Below are positions 4,716-11,688 of a stretch of DNA of 14,059 bases, piece by piece. Position 1 is the first letter of the stretch, and the number at the start of each line of letters is the position of its first letter. The translations under genes were made by a program, and so were the position numbers. Under the pieces are notes generated by a model. That model was not told the origin of the DNA. It saw nothing but the letters and a program-made list of their open reading frames with translations, and made no database searches. This DNA is from Bacteroides sp. CAG:144 (GTDB lineage Bacteria; Bacteroidota; Bacteroidia; Bacteroidales; UBA11471). The stretch lies in assembly GCA_000434215.1 (NCBI GenBank), contig HF999746.1, forward strand, positions 131,655-145,713, in the 5' to 3' direction.

Positions 4716-6875
4716 ATGAAGTTAAAAAAATCTTTAGCAGCTCTGCTCGCTGCCACCATTGCCGTCTCGCCGGCGGTGGCTGACGAGGGTATGTGGCTTC
4801 TCCCTTTTCTCAAACAGCAAAATAGCGAACAGCTGAAAAAAGCCGGTCTGCTTGTCGACATCGATGATATTTACAATCCCGACAGTACATCGATGAAAGA
4901 TGCCGTCGTCATTTTCGGCGGAGGCTGTACCGGTGAAATCATATCGCCCGAAGGTCTTATCCTTACCAATCATCATTGCGGATACGATGCCATACAACAA
5001 CACAGTACCGTCGAACATGATTACCTGACCGACGGCTTTTGGGCAATGGAGAAGAAAGACGAACTTCCCACGCCGGGGTTACAGGTACGTTTCATCGAAA
5101 AAATCGAGGAAGTTACCGACAGCATCAACAAAGCCGTGGAGGAGTCGGGCAATGAGATGAACGCATTCAGCACCCTTTTTCTCAACAAGCAGGCTCGTAA
5201 AATGGCCGGTGAAGAATTCCTCGCCGAGAACCCTTTTGCCGAAGTCGTCATTAAACCCTTTTACGGCGGTAACCGTTACTTCATGTTCACCATCACCGTT
5301 TACAACGACGTGCGTATGGTGGGTGCGCCCCCTTCGTCGATCGGTAAATTCGGTGCCGATACCGACAACTGGATGTGGCCGCGCCACACGGGCGACTTCT
5401 CTCTCTTCCGCGTGTACACCGCTCCCGACGGAAAACCGGCCGAGTACAGTGCCGACAATGTGCCGATGAAACCCAAACGTTACTTCAATATCTCGTTGAA
5501 AGGCGTTGCCGAGAACGACTATGCTATGATTATGGGATTTCCCGGCACGACCAATCGTTATTATACTTCGTGGGAAATCGAAGATATGCGCGATGTGGTA
5601 AATGCCACCCGCATCAACATGCGCGGTGTGCGTCAGGCCGGAATGCTCGACGAGATGCTGGCCGACCCTGCCGTACGCATACAGTACGCCAGCAAATACG
5701 CCCGTTCGAGCAACTATCATAAAAATGCCATCGGCATGAACCGGGGTATCGATAAGTTGGACGTCATCGGCGAAAAGCAAAAAGAAGAAGAGGCATTGCG
5801 CCAGTGGTCGCGTGCTAACAATCACCCCGAGTATATCGCCGCCCTTGACAGCATCGAAGCCGTCATGAAAGAACTGTCGTCGGTCAATTATGCTTACTAC
5901 CAGTTGCTCGAAGGTATCGCCATCGCTGTGGAGTTTTCACAAGTACCGCCTACGGGTGCATTGATAAAGGCGCTCAAAGAAAAGAACCAGCCCCGTGTCG
6001 ATTCCCTGATGACGATTCTGAAAGAAAACTACGGCAAGTTCGCCGACAAAAACTATAACCGGAAGGTCGACCGCCGGGTGGCCAAAGCCATGTTGAAGGC
6101 TTACCGCGATGCCGTACCCGAGGGTGAACGTCTTGCCATCTTCGACCTCATCGATAAAAAATTCAAGGGAGACATCGATCGTTATGTCGATGCGGCATTC
6201 GAGAAATCGGTATTTGCCGGTGATGCCAATTTCGAGAAATTCTGTAAAAAGCCTTCGGCCAAAGCGCTCGAAAACGACCTTATGGTAGCCCTCCGCAATG
6301 CGTATATAGAGAAATCGATAGAACTATCGGGCAAACGTAAACCGCTGAACGACCGCTTGACCCGCGCCAAGAAAATCTATATCAAAGGGTTGCTCGACAT
6401 GGCCGGCGACGCTCCGACTTATCCCGATGCCAACTTTACCATACGCATGACCTATGGTAACGTATTGCCCTATTCGCCTGCCGACGGCGTAGATTACCGC
6501 TATTACACCACGCAACGGGGTATTCTCGAAAAAGAAGATCCCGATAATTGGGAATTTGTCGTTCCGTCCAAGCTCAAAGAGTTGATTATCAATAAAGATT
6601 TTGGCGAATATGCCATGGAAAACGGCGACCTGCCTTGCTGTTTCCTCAGTAACAACGACATTACGGGCGGCAACTCGGGCAGTCCTGTCATCAATGCCAA
6701 TGGCGAACTGATAGGCGCAGCCTTCGACGGCAACTGGGAAGCCATGAGCGGCGACATTGTTTTCGAGAAAGACCTGCAACGCTGCATCAATGTCGATATA
6801 CGTTACGTACTTTTCATTATCGACAAATATGCCGGAGCCAAAAATCTTATCGATGAAATGACGATCATACGATAA
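4716..6875 (+). CDS. dpp7: Peptidase S46 family dipeptidyl-peptidase 7 (DPP7-type)
   Basis: 719 residues, the normal length for S46 exopeptidases, with a Sec signal peptide (basic start, hydrophobic core, likely cut after AVA at 20-22), so a periplasmic enzyme. The chymotrypsin-like halves flank a helical insertion (about 350-560). The catalytic triad fits His87 (TNHHCGY), Asp227 (RHTGDF) and Ser654 (GGNSGSPV). The S1 pocket residue 18 positions after the serine is Gly672 (in AFDGNWEAMSGD); in Porphyromonas gingivalis the matching residue is Gly673 in DPP7 and Arg673 in DPP11. This therefore predicts the DPP7 type: removal of N-terminal dipeptides with a hydrophobic residue in second place, as part of peptide feeding. 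The gene starts 27 nt after the SDR with no promoter seen between them, so it probably sits on the SDR transcript, an odd partner for steroid genes. A hairpin terminator follows. Confidence 0.93.
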   Translation: MKLKKSLAALLAATIAVSPAVADEGMWLLPFLKQQNSEQLKKAGLLVDIDDIYNPDSTSMKDAVVIFGGGCTGEIISPEGLILTNHHCGYDAIQQHSTVEHDYLTDGFWAMEKKDELPTPGLQVRFIEKIEEVTDSINKAVEESGNEMNAFSTLFLNKQARKMAGEEFLAENPFAEVVIKPFYGGNRYFMFTITVYNDVRMVGAPPSSIGKFGADTDNWMWPRHTGDFSLFRVYTAPDGKPAEYSADNVPMKPKRYFNISLKGVAENDYAMIMGFPGTTNRYYTSWEIEDMRDVVNATRINMRGVRQAGMLDEMLADPAVRIQYASKYARSSNYHKNAIGMNRGIDKLDVIGEKQKEEEALRQWSRANNHPEYIAALDSIEAVMKELSSVNYAYYQLLEGIAIAVEFSQVPPTGALIKALKEKNQPRVDSLMTILKENYGKFADKNYNRKVDRRVAKAMLKAYRDAVPEGERLAIFDLIDKKFKGDIDRYVDAAFEKSVFAGDANFEKFCKKPSAKALENDLMVALRNAYIEKSIELSGKRKPLNDRLTRAKKIYIKGLLDMAGDAPTYPDANFTIRMTYGNVLPYSPADGVDYRYYTTQRGILEKEDPDNWEFVVPSKLKELIINKDFGEYAMENGDLPCCFLSNNDITGGNSGSPVINANGELIGAAFDGNWEAMSGDIVFEKDLQRCINVDIRYVLFIIDKYAGAKNLIDEMTIIR

Positions 6876-6891
6876 AAACATCTTCCCTCAA

Positions 6892-6923
6892 CCGGAAAAG
6901 CCGCTGTCAAGCGGCTTTTTCGG
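6892..6923 (+). terminator. Intrinsic terminator after DPP7
   Basis: CCGGAAAAGCCGC at 6892-6904 pairs with GCGGCTTTTTCGG at 6911-6923: a 13-bp stem with one G-T pair and a 6-nt loop, with the T-run inside the right arm. It lies 16 nt past the DPP7 stop codon. Confidence 0.8.
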
Positions 6924-6954
6924 TATATACCATGAAATACTACCATACCCTCTT

Positions 6955-7164
6955 GTCATTCTGAACGTAGCATAAGCGGAGTGAAGAATCTCTACCTAAG
7001 CGCATGTCATTCTGTGGTGCGGATAGCCGAAGAATCTCCGGCTAAGACGTATGGCATGAGATCTCTCACATGCGTTCGAGATGACATAGAGACTCCTCGG
7101 CGGCCTACCGGCCTTGCTCGGAATGACACATGTCTGTCATGCTGAGCGATAGCGAAGCATCTCC
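6955..7164. repeat. Cluster of five degenerate dispersed intergenic repeats, mixed orientation
   Basis: Units share a head like GTCATTCTGAGCG and a tail like GAAGAATCTC. Forward copies are at 6955-6992, 7006-7038 and 7136-7164; reverse copies at 7058-7086 and 7089-7128. Middles differ in length (roughly 29-40 nt in all) and sequence. This type of short element is scattered in intergenic DNA of many bacteria, including Bacteroidetes; no protein is encoded. The adjoining stretch 7165-7324 shows nothing recognisable. Confidence 0.75.
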
Positions 7165-7324
7165 ATGCTACATGGAAGACGAGCCTTTTGCTGAACTTAT
7201 GACGCTCAATCGGAATAATGGGATAGGTCGTGTGTGTCGGGCGGTATGCCAAAAGTCGGTATCGGTTATGGGGGATTTTATCTCCGAAAATAATTATGCA
7301 TAGATAAAATTTTTTCTGCGCTAC

Positions 7325-7354
7325 TTTCGGGCAAAAGTTATTTTTGTACATTTG
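7325..7354 (+). promoter_or_regulatory. Candidate promoter for the DUF695 gene
   Basis: TTTC at 7325-7328 and TACATTTG at 7347-7354 (spacer 18 nt) match the Bacteroidetes pattern, and TATTTTTG at 7339-7346 is a second overlapping -7 match. The 8-mer TTTGTACA occurs twice in tandem at 7343-7358 across this element. The leader would be about 80 nt. Confidence 0.5.
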
Positions 7355-7439
7355 TACAGATATGAAGTAAAAAGAAAAATGTCTGATTTTCCTTATTTTT
7401 TATTTCTATATCTATGTATGACAGTAAAAATAAGAAAGC

Positions 7440-7901
7440 ATGAAATTGACGAATAACTGGTTTACCTCCGTAACCGAAGGCGAAGGCGGGACGATGGTCA
7501 TCGTATGCGGCCGCGATGAGATAGATGCGTTTATGGCGTCGGGGAAGTTCGGTGAGCGGGTAGAGATTACGTGGCCGTATGTGCGTACCGCCAACGGTAT
7601 GCCCGATGAGGCGGAGGCTAAACGCATGGAGGAACCGCAGGAGGCTTTGCAAAAAGCGATGGAGAAAGACAAACTTTCGATACTTACCGGCGTATATACC
7701 GGCGACGGGGCACGGACGTGGATTTTTTACACCCGTAACATTCCGGCATTCGGCGAGCGTCTCAATCAGGCATTGGCCCCTTTTGAGCAACTGCCTATTA
7801 CGATTTATACCGAGAAAGATCCCGATTGGAACGAGTATCGCGAGATGTGTTCGCTTTGCGAGGATGCGTGTCGCGACGTCCAGTCCGACGATGAAGGGTA
7901 G
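7440..7901 (+). CDS. DUF695 domain-containing protein
   Basis: 153 residues, soluble, acidic, without signal peptide or membrane segment. It fits the DUF695 family by its order of features: an early aromatic TWPYV block (about residues 44-48), a central acidic helix with PDEAEAKRMEEPQEAL (54-69), a strand pair around GVYTGDGARTWIFYTRN, and a C-terminal YTEKDPDWNEYREM, where DPxWxxY is typical. The function of the family is unknown. The first ATG of the frame is used; upstream ATGs at 7414 and 7418 are out of frame. The gene stands alone: its promoter lies beyond the repeat cluster, and a strong bidirectional terminator separates it from the convergent esterase gene. The C-terminus has three cysteines (in SLCEDACRD and just before it). 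Family call fairly sure; role not known. Confidence 0.8.
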   Translation: MKLTNNWFTSVTEGEGGTMVIVCGRDEIDAFMASGKFGERVEITWPYVRTANGMPDEAEAKRMEEPQEALQKAMEKDKLSILTGVYTGDGARTWIFYTRNIPAFGERLNQALAPFEQLPITIYTEKDPDWNEYREMCSLCEDACRDVQSDDEG

Positions 7902-7977
7902 CCCGTATCTCCCTCTCTCGGGATAGAGTGCTCAATCAGGGAAAAACGGTGGAAATAGACCGCACACCGAGATGGGC

Positions 7978-8015
7978 AAATAAAAAGCGCAGGAAATCTC
8001 CTGCGCTTTTTATTT
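7978..8015. terminator. Bidirectional intrinsic terminator between convergent genes
   Basis: AAATAAAAAGCGCAGGA at 7978-7994 and its exact complement at 7999-8015 form a perfect 17-bp stem with a 4-nt AATC loop. A-rich and T-rich flanks give a T-run on either strand, so it can end both the DUF695 transcript and the esterase operon. Confidence 0.9.
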
Positions 8016-8037
8016 ACAGTGTGGAGTGGGAGACGGT

Positions 8038-9555
8038 TTATTCTATCTCCATACCTTCCAATGTGAATCCTTCGATGTCGAAATGCAAAGAATCGGTTGC
8101 TTCGGTGCTCCACGGGAAAATGCGTATGCCCAGCCGTTCATTCGGCTTTACCGTTATGTTTACCGGCAATGTGATTTGTTGCGTGCCTTCGACGGCCCGT
8201 TGGTTCTCGCCCAAGTCGGTTCTCGGATAGAAATCGTTCCCTTTCGATGCGGCGACGCGGTAAGCGACTTTTCCCGACAAGGTGAAAGATACTTGTCTTA
8301 CGATGACGCTCTTTTTCAGACCTTTGACAAAAAATTCGATGTAACGGCTACCCGATTCGTCGATGTCGGCCGGCCATGCGCCTTTCTCTATCGTAATACC
8401 CGAAGCCTCTTCCACCAAGCCTTTTAACGTATGATTTTTGACAGCGATTTTTTTCGGGGTCTCTTTGCTGATTTGTTTACAATCGGCATATACGGGCAGT
8501 GTACGTTTTATTTTCCCGCAAGAGATGGTTACTTTGTCGTCGATTTTTCCCGGTCGGGTGGGCTTGAAATAGAGATAGAAACATTGGTTCCACAATTTGC
8601 CGTCGGAGTATTCGATGTCGATTTGACGGCTTTTGGGCGCTTCCGGGCTCGATGCCACGGTCATGCCTTCGGGGGCGGTGATGGTTACTTTCCCGTTTGA
8701 ACCGGGTAGGGCCAAGCCGACGAAATCGAAACAGATACGGGCTTCATCGCCTACATATAACGTGTTGAAATTGACGGACTCGGGATTCAGTACGATCGGG
8801 GTTTCCGGGTGTACCGAACGTTTGAGTATTCCCATCTCCTGCAATTCTTTGGCTACCATTTGTGCATAGAGGGCTGCACCGGTCGCTTGGGTATGGGTGC
8901 CGTCTGTGGGCACATAGATGAGGGCGACCGTCTTTTTCTCGCCCAGTTTTTCGACGAAAGCTTTCGTCAGGGCGGTGTGGTCGATAAGAGGTACGTCCAT
9001 ATTGTGGGCTACCTGTTTCATGACGAATACATAGTCGAGTGTCGAGTCGGCCGGCGATGCGCTCAGGTTGTGGCAACCTTTGGCGCTGATCGTCCCGTCT
9101 TTCATAAAATAGCGGCGCACGATAGGGGTAACGAGAATCGGATTTCCGCCCGATTCCCGGGTTTCGTTCACATATCTTTCCAAGTTGGCTTTGTAATGCC
9201 CCCACGGGTCGGTACCCCGTCCGTCGTCGCTGTACGTGCCTCCACCTTTCTCATCATTGTGGGCAAATTGTATGAGTACATAGTCGCCTTTCCGGATATT
9301 GGCTTTGACCTTGTCCCAGAGGCCTTCGTTGATAAATGAGCGGGTACTGCGTCCGCCCCGGGCGTAGTTCATGACTTCCACATCGTCGGAGAAGAACTCT
9401 TGGAACATTTCTCCCCAGCCTCGGGTGCGGGTGGTATTTTCGGCGTAATCGGCCATCGTAGAATCTCCGATGGTATGTACGCGCACTTTCTTTTTGGCCT
9501 CGGCAGGCAGGAGAATACACGATAAGGCCAATGCTGCGAACAGTAATTTTTTCAT
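8038..9555 (-). CDS. Secreted SGNH/GDSL hydrolase, rhamnogalacturonan acetylesterase-like (CE12-type)
   Basis: 505 residues with a Sec signal peptide, probably cut after AEA at 18-20; a cysteine at 13 does not fit a lipobox. The SGNH blocks are all present: Ser32 in GDSTM (30-34), Gly in NYARGGRST (63-71), Asn100 in QFAHND, and Asp218/His221 in TDGTH. GDSTM, the RGGRST form of block II and the TDGTHTQATGA block are typical of rhamnogalacturonan acetylesterases, which remove acetyl groups from pectin backbones. Residues about 250-505 form an added beta-rich region, possibly one or two sandwich domains for substrate binding, which single-domain fungal enzymes lack. It is the second gene of an operon, 27 nt after the Sde182-like gene, supporting a role in plant polysaccharide use. 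No SusC/SusD pair is in view. Esterase family firm; exact substrate inferred. Confidence 0.87.
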   Translation of the reverse strand: MKKLLFAALALSCILLPAEAKKKVRVHTIGDSTMADYAENTTRTRGWGEMFQEFFSDDVEVMNYARGGRSTRSFINEGLWDKVKANIRKGDYVLIQFAHNDEKGGGTYSDDGRGTDPWGHYKANLERYVNETRESGGNPILVTPIVRRYFMKDGTISAKGCHNLSASPADSTLDYVFVMKQVAHNMDVPLIDHTALTKAFVEKLGEKKTVALIYVPTDGTHTQATGAALYAQMVAKELQEMGILKRSVHPETPIVLNPESVNFNTLYVGDEARICFDFVGLALPGSNGKVTITAPEGMTVASSPEAPKSRQIDIEYSDGKLWNQCFYLYFKPTRPGKIDDKVTISCGKIKRTLPVYADCKQISKETPKKIAVKNHTLKGLVEEASGITIEKGAWPADIDESGSRYIEFFVKGLKKSVIVRQVSFTLSGKVAYRVAASKGNDFYPRTDLGENQRAVEGTQQITLPVNITVKPNERLGIRIFPWSTEATDSLHFDIEGFTLEGMEIE

Positions 9556-9582
9556 GTCGGGATATTGAGTTTTATAAAGGTT

Positions 9583-10878
9583 TTATTTTTTCAGCCATGA
9601 CCAGCGTTTACCCCAGTCTTCCATGGCATCGTTTCTCCATTTCGATACGGTTTTGCTTCCCAAACAATCATTCTCTATGAGATTTTTGTCTCCGCGATCG
9701 GTAAACCAATTCTTGCCGACGGGATAGTCGGTTGCCCGTTTTTCCCCCGGCCACACATTTTCGATGGTGATTTCACCTTTCTGTTCGGGGAAACCCGGAA
9801 TATCCGAAACGATGGTGTAGGGCAATGTTCCCAAATAGTAGGTCGTGTGTCTTACGGCATACACACCGTTGCCCAAATGGTATCCACCCCAATTTTGTTT
9901 TCCGATGGTGAGGGTGAAGCAGGTCGAGTCGGCCGGAATGTCTGTAACCGGACCTTTTATGCGGAATTCGATGATCGAGTAGACCGGTACCGTGTCTTGT
10001 GCCGTAGCCGGCCGGTCAATTACGACACGGGAACTGTAAGGCAAGCGTTCGAAGCTGCCGCCCCATGATTCTTTATAGGGGTCGTTCGGGTCGCCGTCCA
10101 TCATATAGAGGAGCGAGGGCGTATCGCCCAGTTTCGATTGCCCTTTGTAGTAGTTGATGTAGTCGGCCCCCAAGTGTCCGGCACCTTTGATGTAGATGTC
10201 GTAGTAATTGCCGTTATAGCGGTCGGCGATTTTTTTGTTCCCGATGAAGCCCCGGTAAGCGGCGTTGTTTTCGATAAACCATAAGTCGGGGAAATTCTCT
10301 ACGATATAGGCGTAGCTGTTTGTGCTCCATTTTTTATTGGGGCCGCCTATCCAGTAAATTCGTATTTTGTCTTGAATGTCGGGCGCATCGTGCAGGGCTT
10401 GGGCTATATCATCGAGACCGCCCCATACGAGTACCCATAATGGCCGGTCGCTCTTTTTCCGGGCGCATTTGACGATCCACTCCGAGCCCTCGGTCGGTGT
10501 CATATATCCGCAGTAGGGGGCGGCACCCCGGCGTCCTTGTTTGCAGATGGAACGAAGGTACTTGGGGGTAGCGAGATTTTTATTGTGCTTTTTCAGTTGG
10601 GGAAAGTCTTTTTCGTAGAGATCGATCATTCTCAACAGTTCGGCTTTGCTGCCGGAACCGTAAGAGGGAGAAGATACGAGACCCTCTGTATCGAACAGGT
10701 CGCTATACATCAGGAAGTGAGCTATCGACTGGTTGTCGTCGGGGTCGGTTCCTCCGATGTCGGTACTGATGAGAATACGGGGCTTTTCAGGAATCGGCTG
10801 TTGGGAAAAAACAGCCGAAGAACAGAAAATACATAGAACGGCAAAAAAAATTTTTTTGCTCGAAAATGTGTGTTTCAT
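9583..10878 (-). CDS. Secreted DUF1593 / Sde182-type protein with nucleoside-hydrolase-like domain
   Basis: 431 residues with a signal peptide (basic start, FFAVLCIFCSSAVFS core, likely cut near residue 25), so exported. The N-terminal domain begins RILISTDIGGTDPDDNQS, where Asp40, Asp45, Asp47 and Asp48 resemble the calcium-binding DxDPDD cluster of nucleoside hydrolases, and it contains WVLVWGGLDDIAQAL near 148-162. This is the domain named DUF1593 or Sde0182 nucleoside-hydrolase-like; a founding member was described as cellulose-binding. The C-terminal part (about 290-400) looks like a beta-sandwich. The enzyme activity of the family is not settled, and it is often found among plant cell wall genes. 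It heads a two-gene operon with the acetylesterase and has its own promoter. Family fairly certain; function as a glycoside- or N-riboside-cleaving enzyme is inference. Confidence 0.85.
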   Translation of the reverse strand: MKHTFSSKKIFFAVLCIFCSSAVFSQQPIPEKPRILISTDIGGTDPDDNQSIAHFLMYSDLFDTEGLVSSPSYGSGSKAELLRMIDLYEKDFPQLKKHNKNLATPKYLRSICKQGRRGAAPYCGYMTPTEGSEWIVKCARKKSDRPLWVLVWGGLDDIAQALHDAPDIQDKIRIYWIGGPNKKWSTNSYAYIVENFPDLWFIENNAAYRGFIGNKKIADRYNGNYYDIYIKGAGHLGADYINYYKGQSKLGDTPSLLYMMDGDPNDPYKESWGGSFERLPYSSRVVIDRPATAQDTVPVYSIIEFRIKGPVTDIPADSTCFTLTIGKQNWGGYHLGNGVYAVRHTTYYLGTLPYTIVSDIPGFPEQKGEITIENVWPGEKRATDYPVGKNWFTDRGDKNLIENDCLGSKTVSKWRNDAMEDWGKRWSWLKK

Positions 10879-10910
10879 AGAATTAAGAAGATTTTGTTAT
10901 TGATGATTTG

Positions 10911-10941
10911 CAAATCTAATGTAAAAAAATGGGAATAGAAA
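10911..10941 (-). promoter_or_regulatory. Candidate promoter for the Sde182-esterase operon
   Basis: On the minus strand: TTTC (10941-10938), a 19-nt spacer, then TAGATTTG (10918-10911), a full -7 match. It sits 33 nt upstream of the ATG. A perfect 12-bp palindrome, GATTTGCAAATC (10905-10916), covers the -7 box and may be an operator or chance. Confidence 0.55.
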
Positions 10942-10993
10942 ATTTTGTTATATTCGATCGGTAGAGAGTCTCTGCATTTTACGCTGGATTATT

Positions 10994-11001
10994 TACATTT
11001 G
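10994..11001 (+). promoter_or_regulatory. Candidate -7 promoter element for the GNAT gene
   Basis: TACATTTG matches TAnnTTTG and lies 23 nt before the ATG at 11025, giving a leader of about 18 nt. No good -33 box is seen. Confidence 0.45.
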
Positions 11002-11024
11002 CAGAAAATTATCCGGAGTAACGA

Positions 11025-11519
11025 ATGAAAGTAAGGAAAGCGGTAGAAAAGGACTTGGGCACGTTGGAACGCATTTTTGACAAGGCTCGTTTGTTTATGA
11101 AAGAGTCCGGTAATCCGGCGCAGTGGATCGACGGTTATCCTGCGCCCGACCGGATAATGGCCGATATAAAGAACGGCGATTGCTATTGTGTGGTAGATGA
11201 CGCAGGGCATGTTGTGGGGACATTTGCTTTTATCGTGGGTAAAGATCCCAATTATAAAGAAATTCGTAACGGTAGTTGGCTCAACGACCGCCCCTATGCG
11301 ACGATACACCGATTGGCTTCCGACGGCACTTGCCGGGGTGTAGCCGATACCTGTTTCCGCTGGTGTCTTGCCCGGCAGGAAAACATCAGAGTCGATACGC
11401 ATGCCGACAATAAAATATTGCAACGGTTTTTACAAAAATACGGTTTTTCGTTTTGCGGTATTATTCGTGTGGCAAACGGTACCGAACGACTTGCTTTTCA
11501 GAAAGAAATTCGGAGTTAG
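11025..11519 (+). CDS. GNAT family N-acetyltransferase
   Basis: 164 residues, a single GNAT domain transferring an acyl group from acyl-CoA to an amine. The order fits the family: N-terminal KVRKAVEKDLGTLERIFDKAR helix region, strand VVGTFAFIVG (63-72), the motif A strand TIHRLASD (93-100) with the pyrophosphate loop DGTCRGVAD (100-108), and motif B with Asn129 in DTHADN and KYGF (138-141). The usual Q/R-x-x-G-x-G/A loop is degenerate here, with Thr102 in place of Q/R but Gly105 and Ala107 kept. A conserved-looking MKESGNPAQW (25-34) is typical of a Bacteroidetes and Firmicutes subgroup of unknown substrate. It is transcribed divergently from the Sde182 operon and separated by 169 nt and a strong promoter from the flippase, so it is probably monocistronic. 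Substrate not predictable. Confidence 0.87.
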   Translation: MKVRKAVEKDLGTLERIFDKARLFMKESGNPAQWIDGYPAPDRIMADIKNGDCYCVVDDAGHVVGTFAFIVGKDPNYKEIRNGSWLNDRPYATIHRLASDGTCRGVADTCFRWCLARQENIRVDTHADNKILQRFLQKYGFSFCGIIRVANGTERLAFQKEIRS

Positions 11520-11577
11520 TGTTGTCGACAATCCGCTTGGAAGAGATGTCGTTCCGTCGAAAATCTCATCGTCCCAT

Positions 11578-11609
11578 TTTGTATTATAGACAAAATAGCC
11601 TTATCTTTG
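11578..11609 (+). promoter_or_regulatory. Strong Bacteroidetes promoter for the polysaccharide genes
   Basis: TTTG at 11578-11581, 20-nt spacer and TATCTTTG at 11602-11609: consensus in both boxes, the best promoter in the window. Transcription would start near 11616, about 73 nt before the flippase ATG. An inverted repeat, ATTTTGT/ACAAAAT (11576-11582 and 11590-11596), overlaps the -33 box and spacer. Confidence 0.7.
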
Positions 11610-11688
11610 AACGTCTGTATAGTAAAAACTTTGGCGGGAAATAGGTTGGAAAAGTTTCTGCCGACAGTTTTTTCGGAGACGTGGAAGT

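Noticed and set aside
5079..5825. Long open frame antisense to DPP7
   Set aside because: It is a shadow of the strongly supported S46 peptidase gene and has a low-complexity His/Val-rich translation.
7928..8230. Plus-strand open frame across the convergent region
   Set aside because: It crosses the perfect bidirectional terminator and overlaps the 3' end of the esterase gene.
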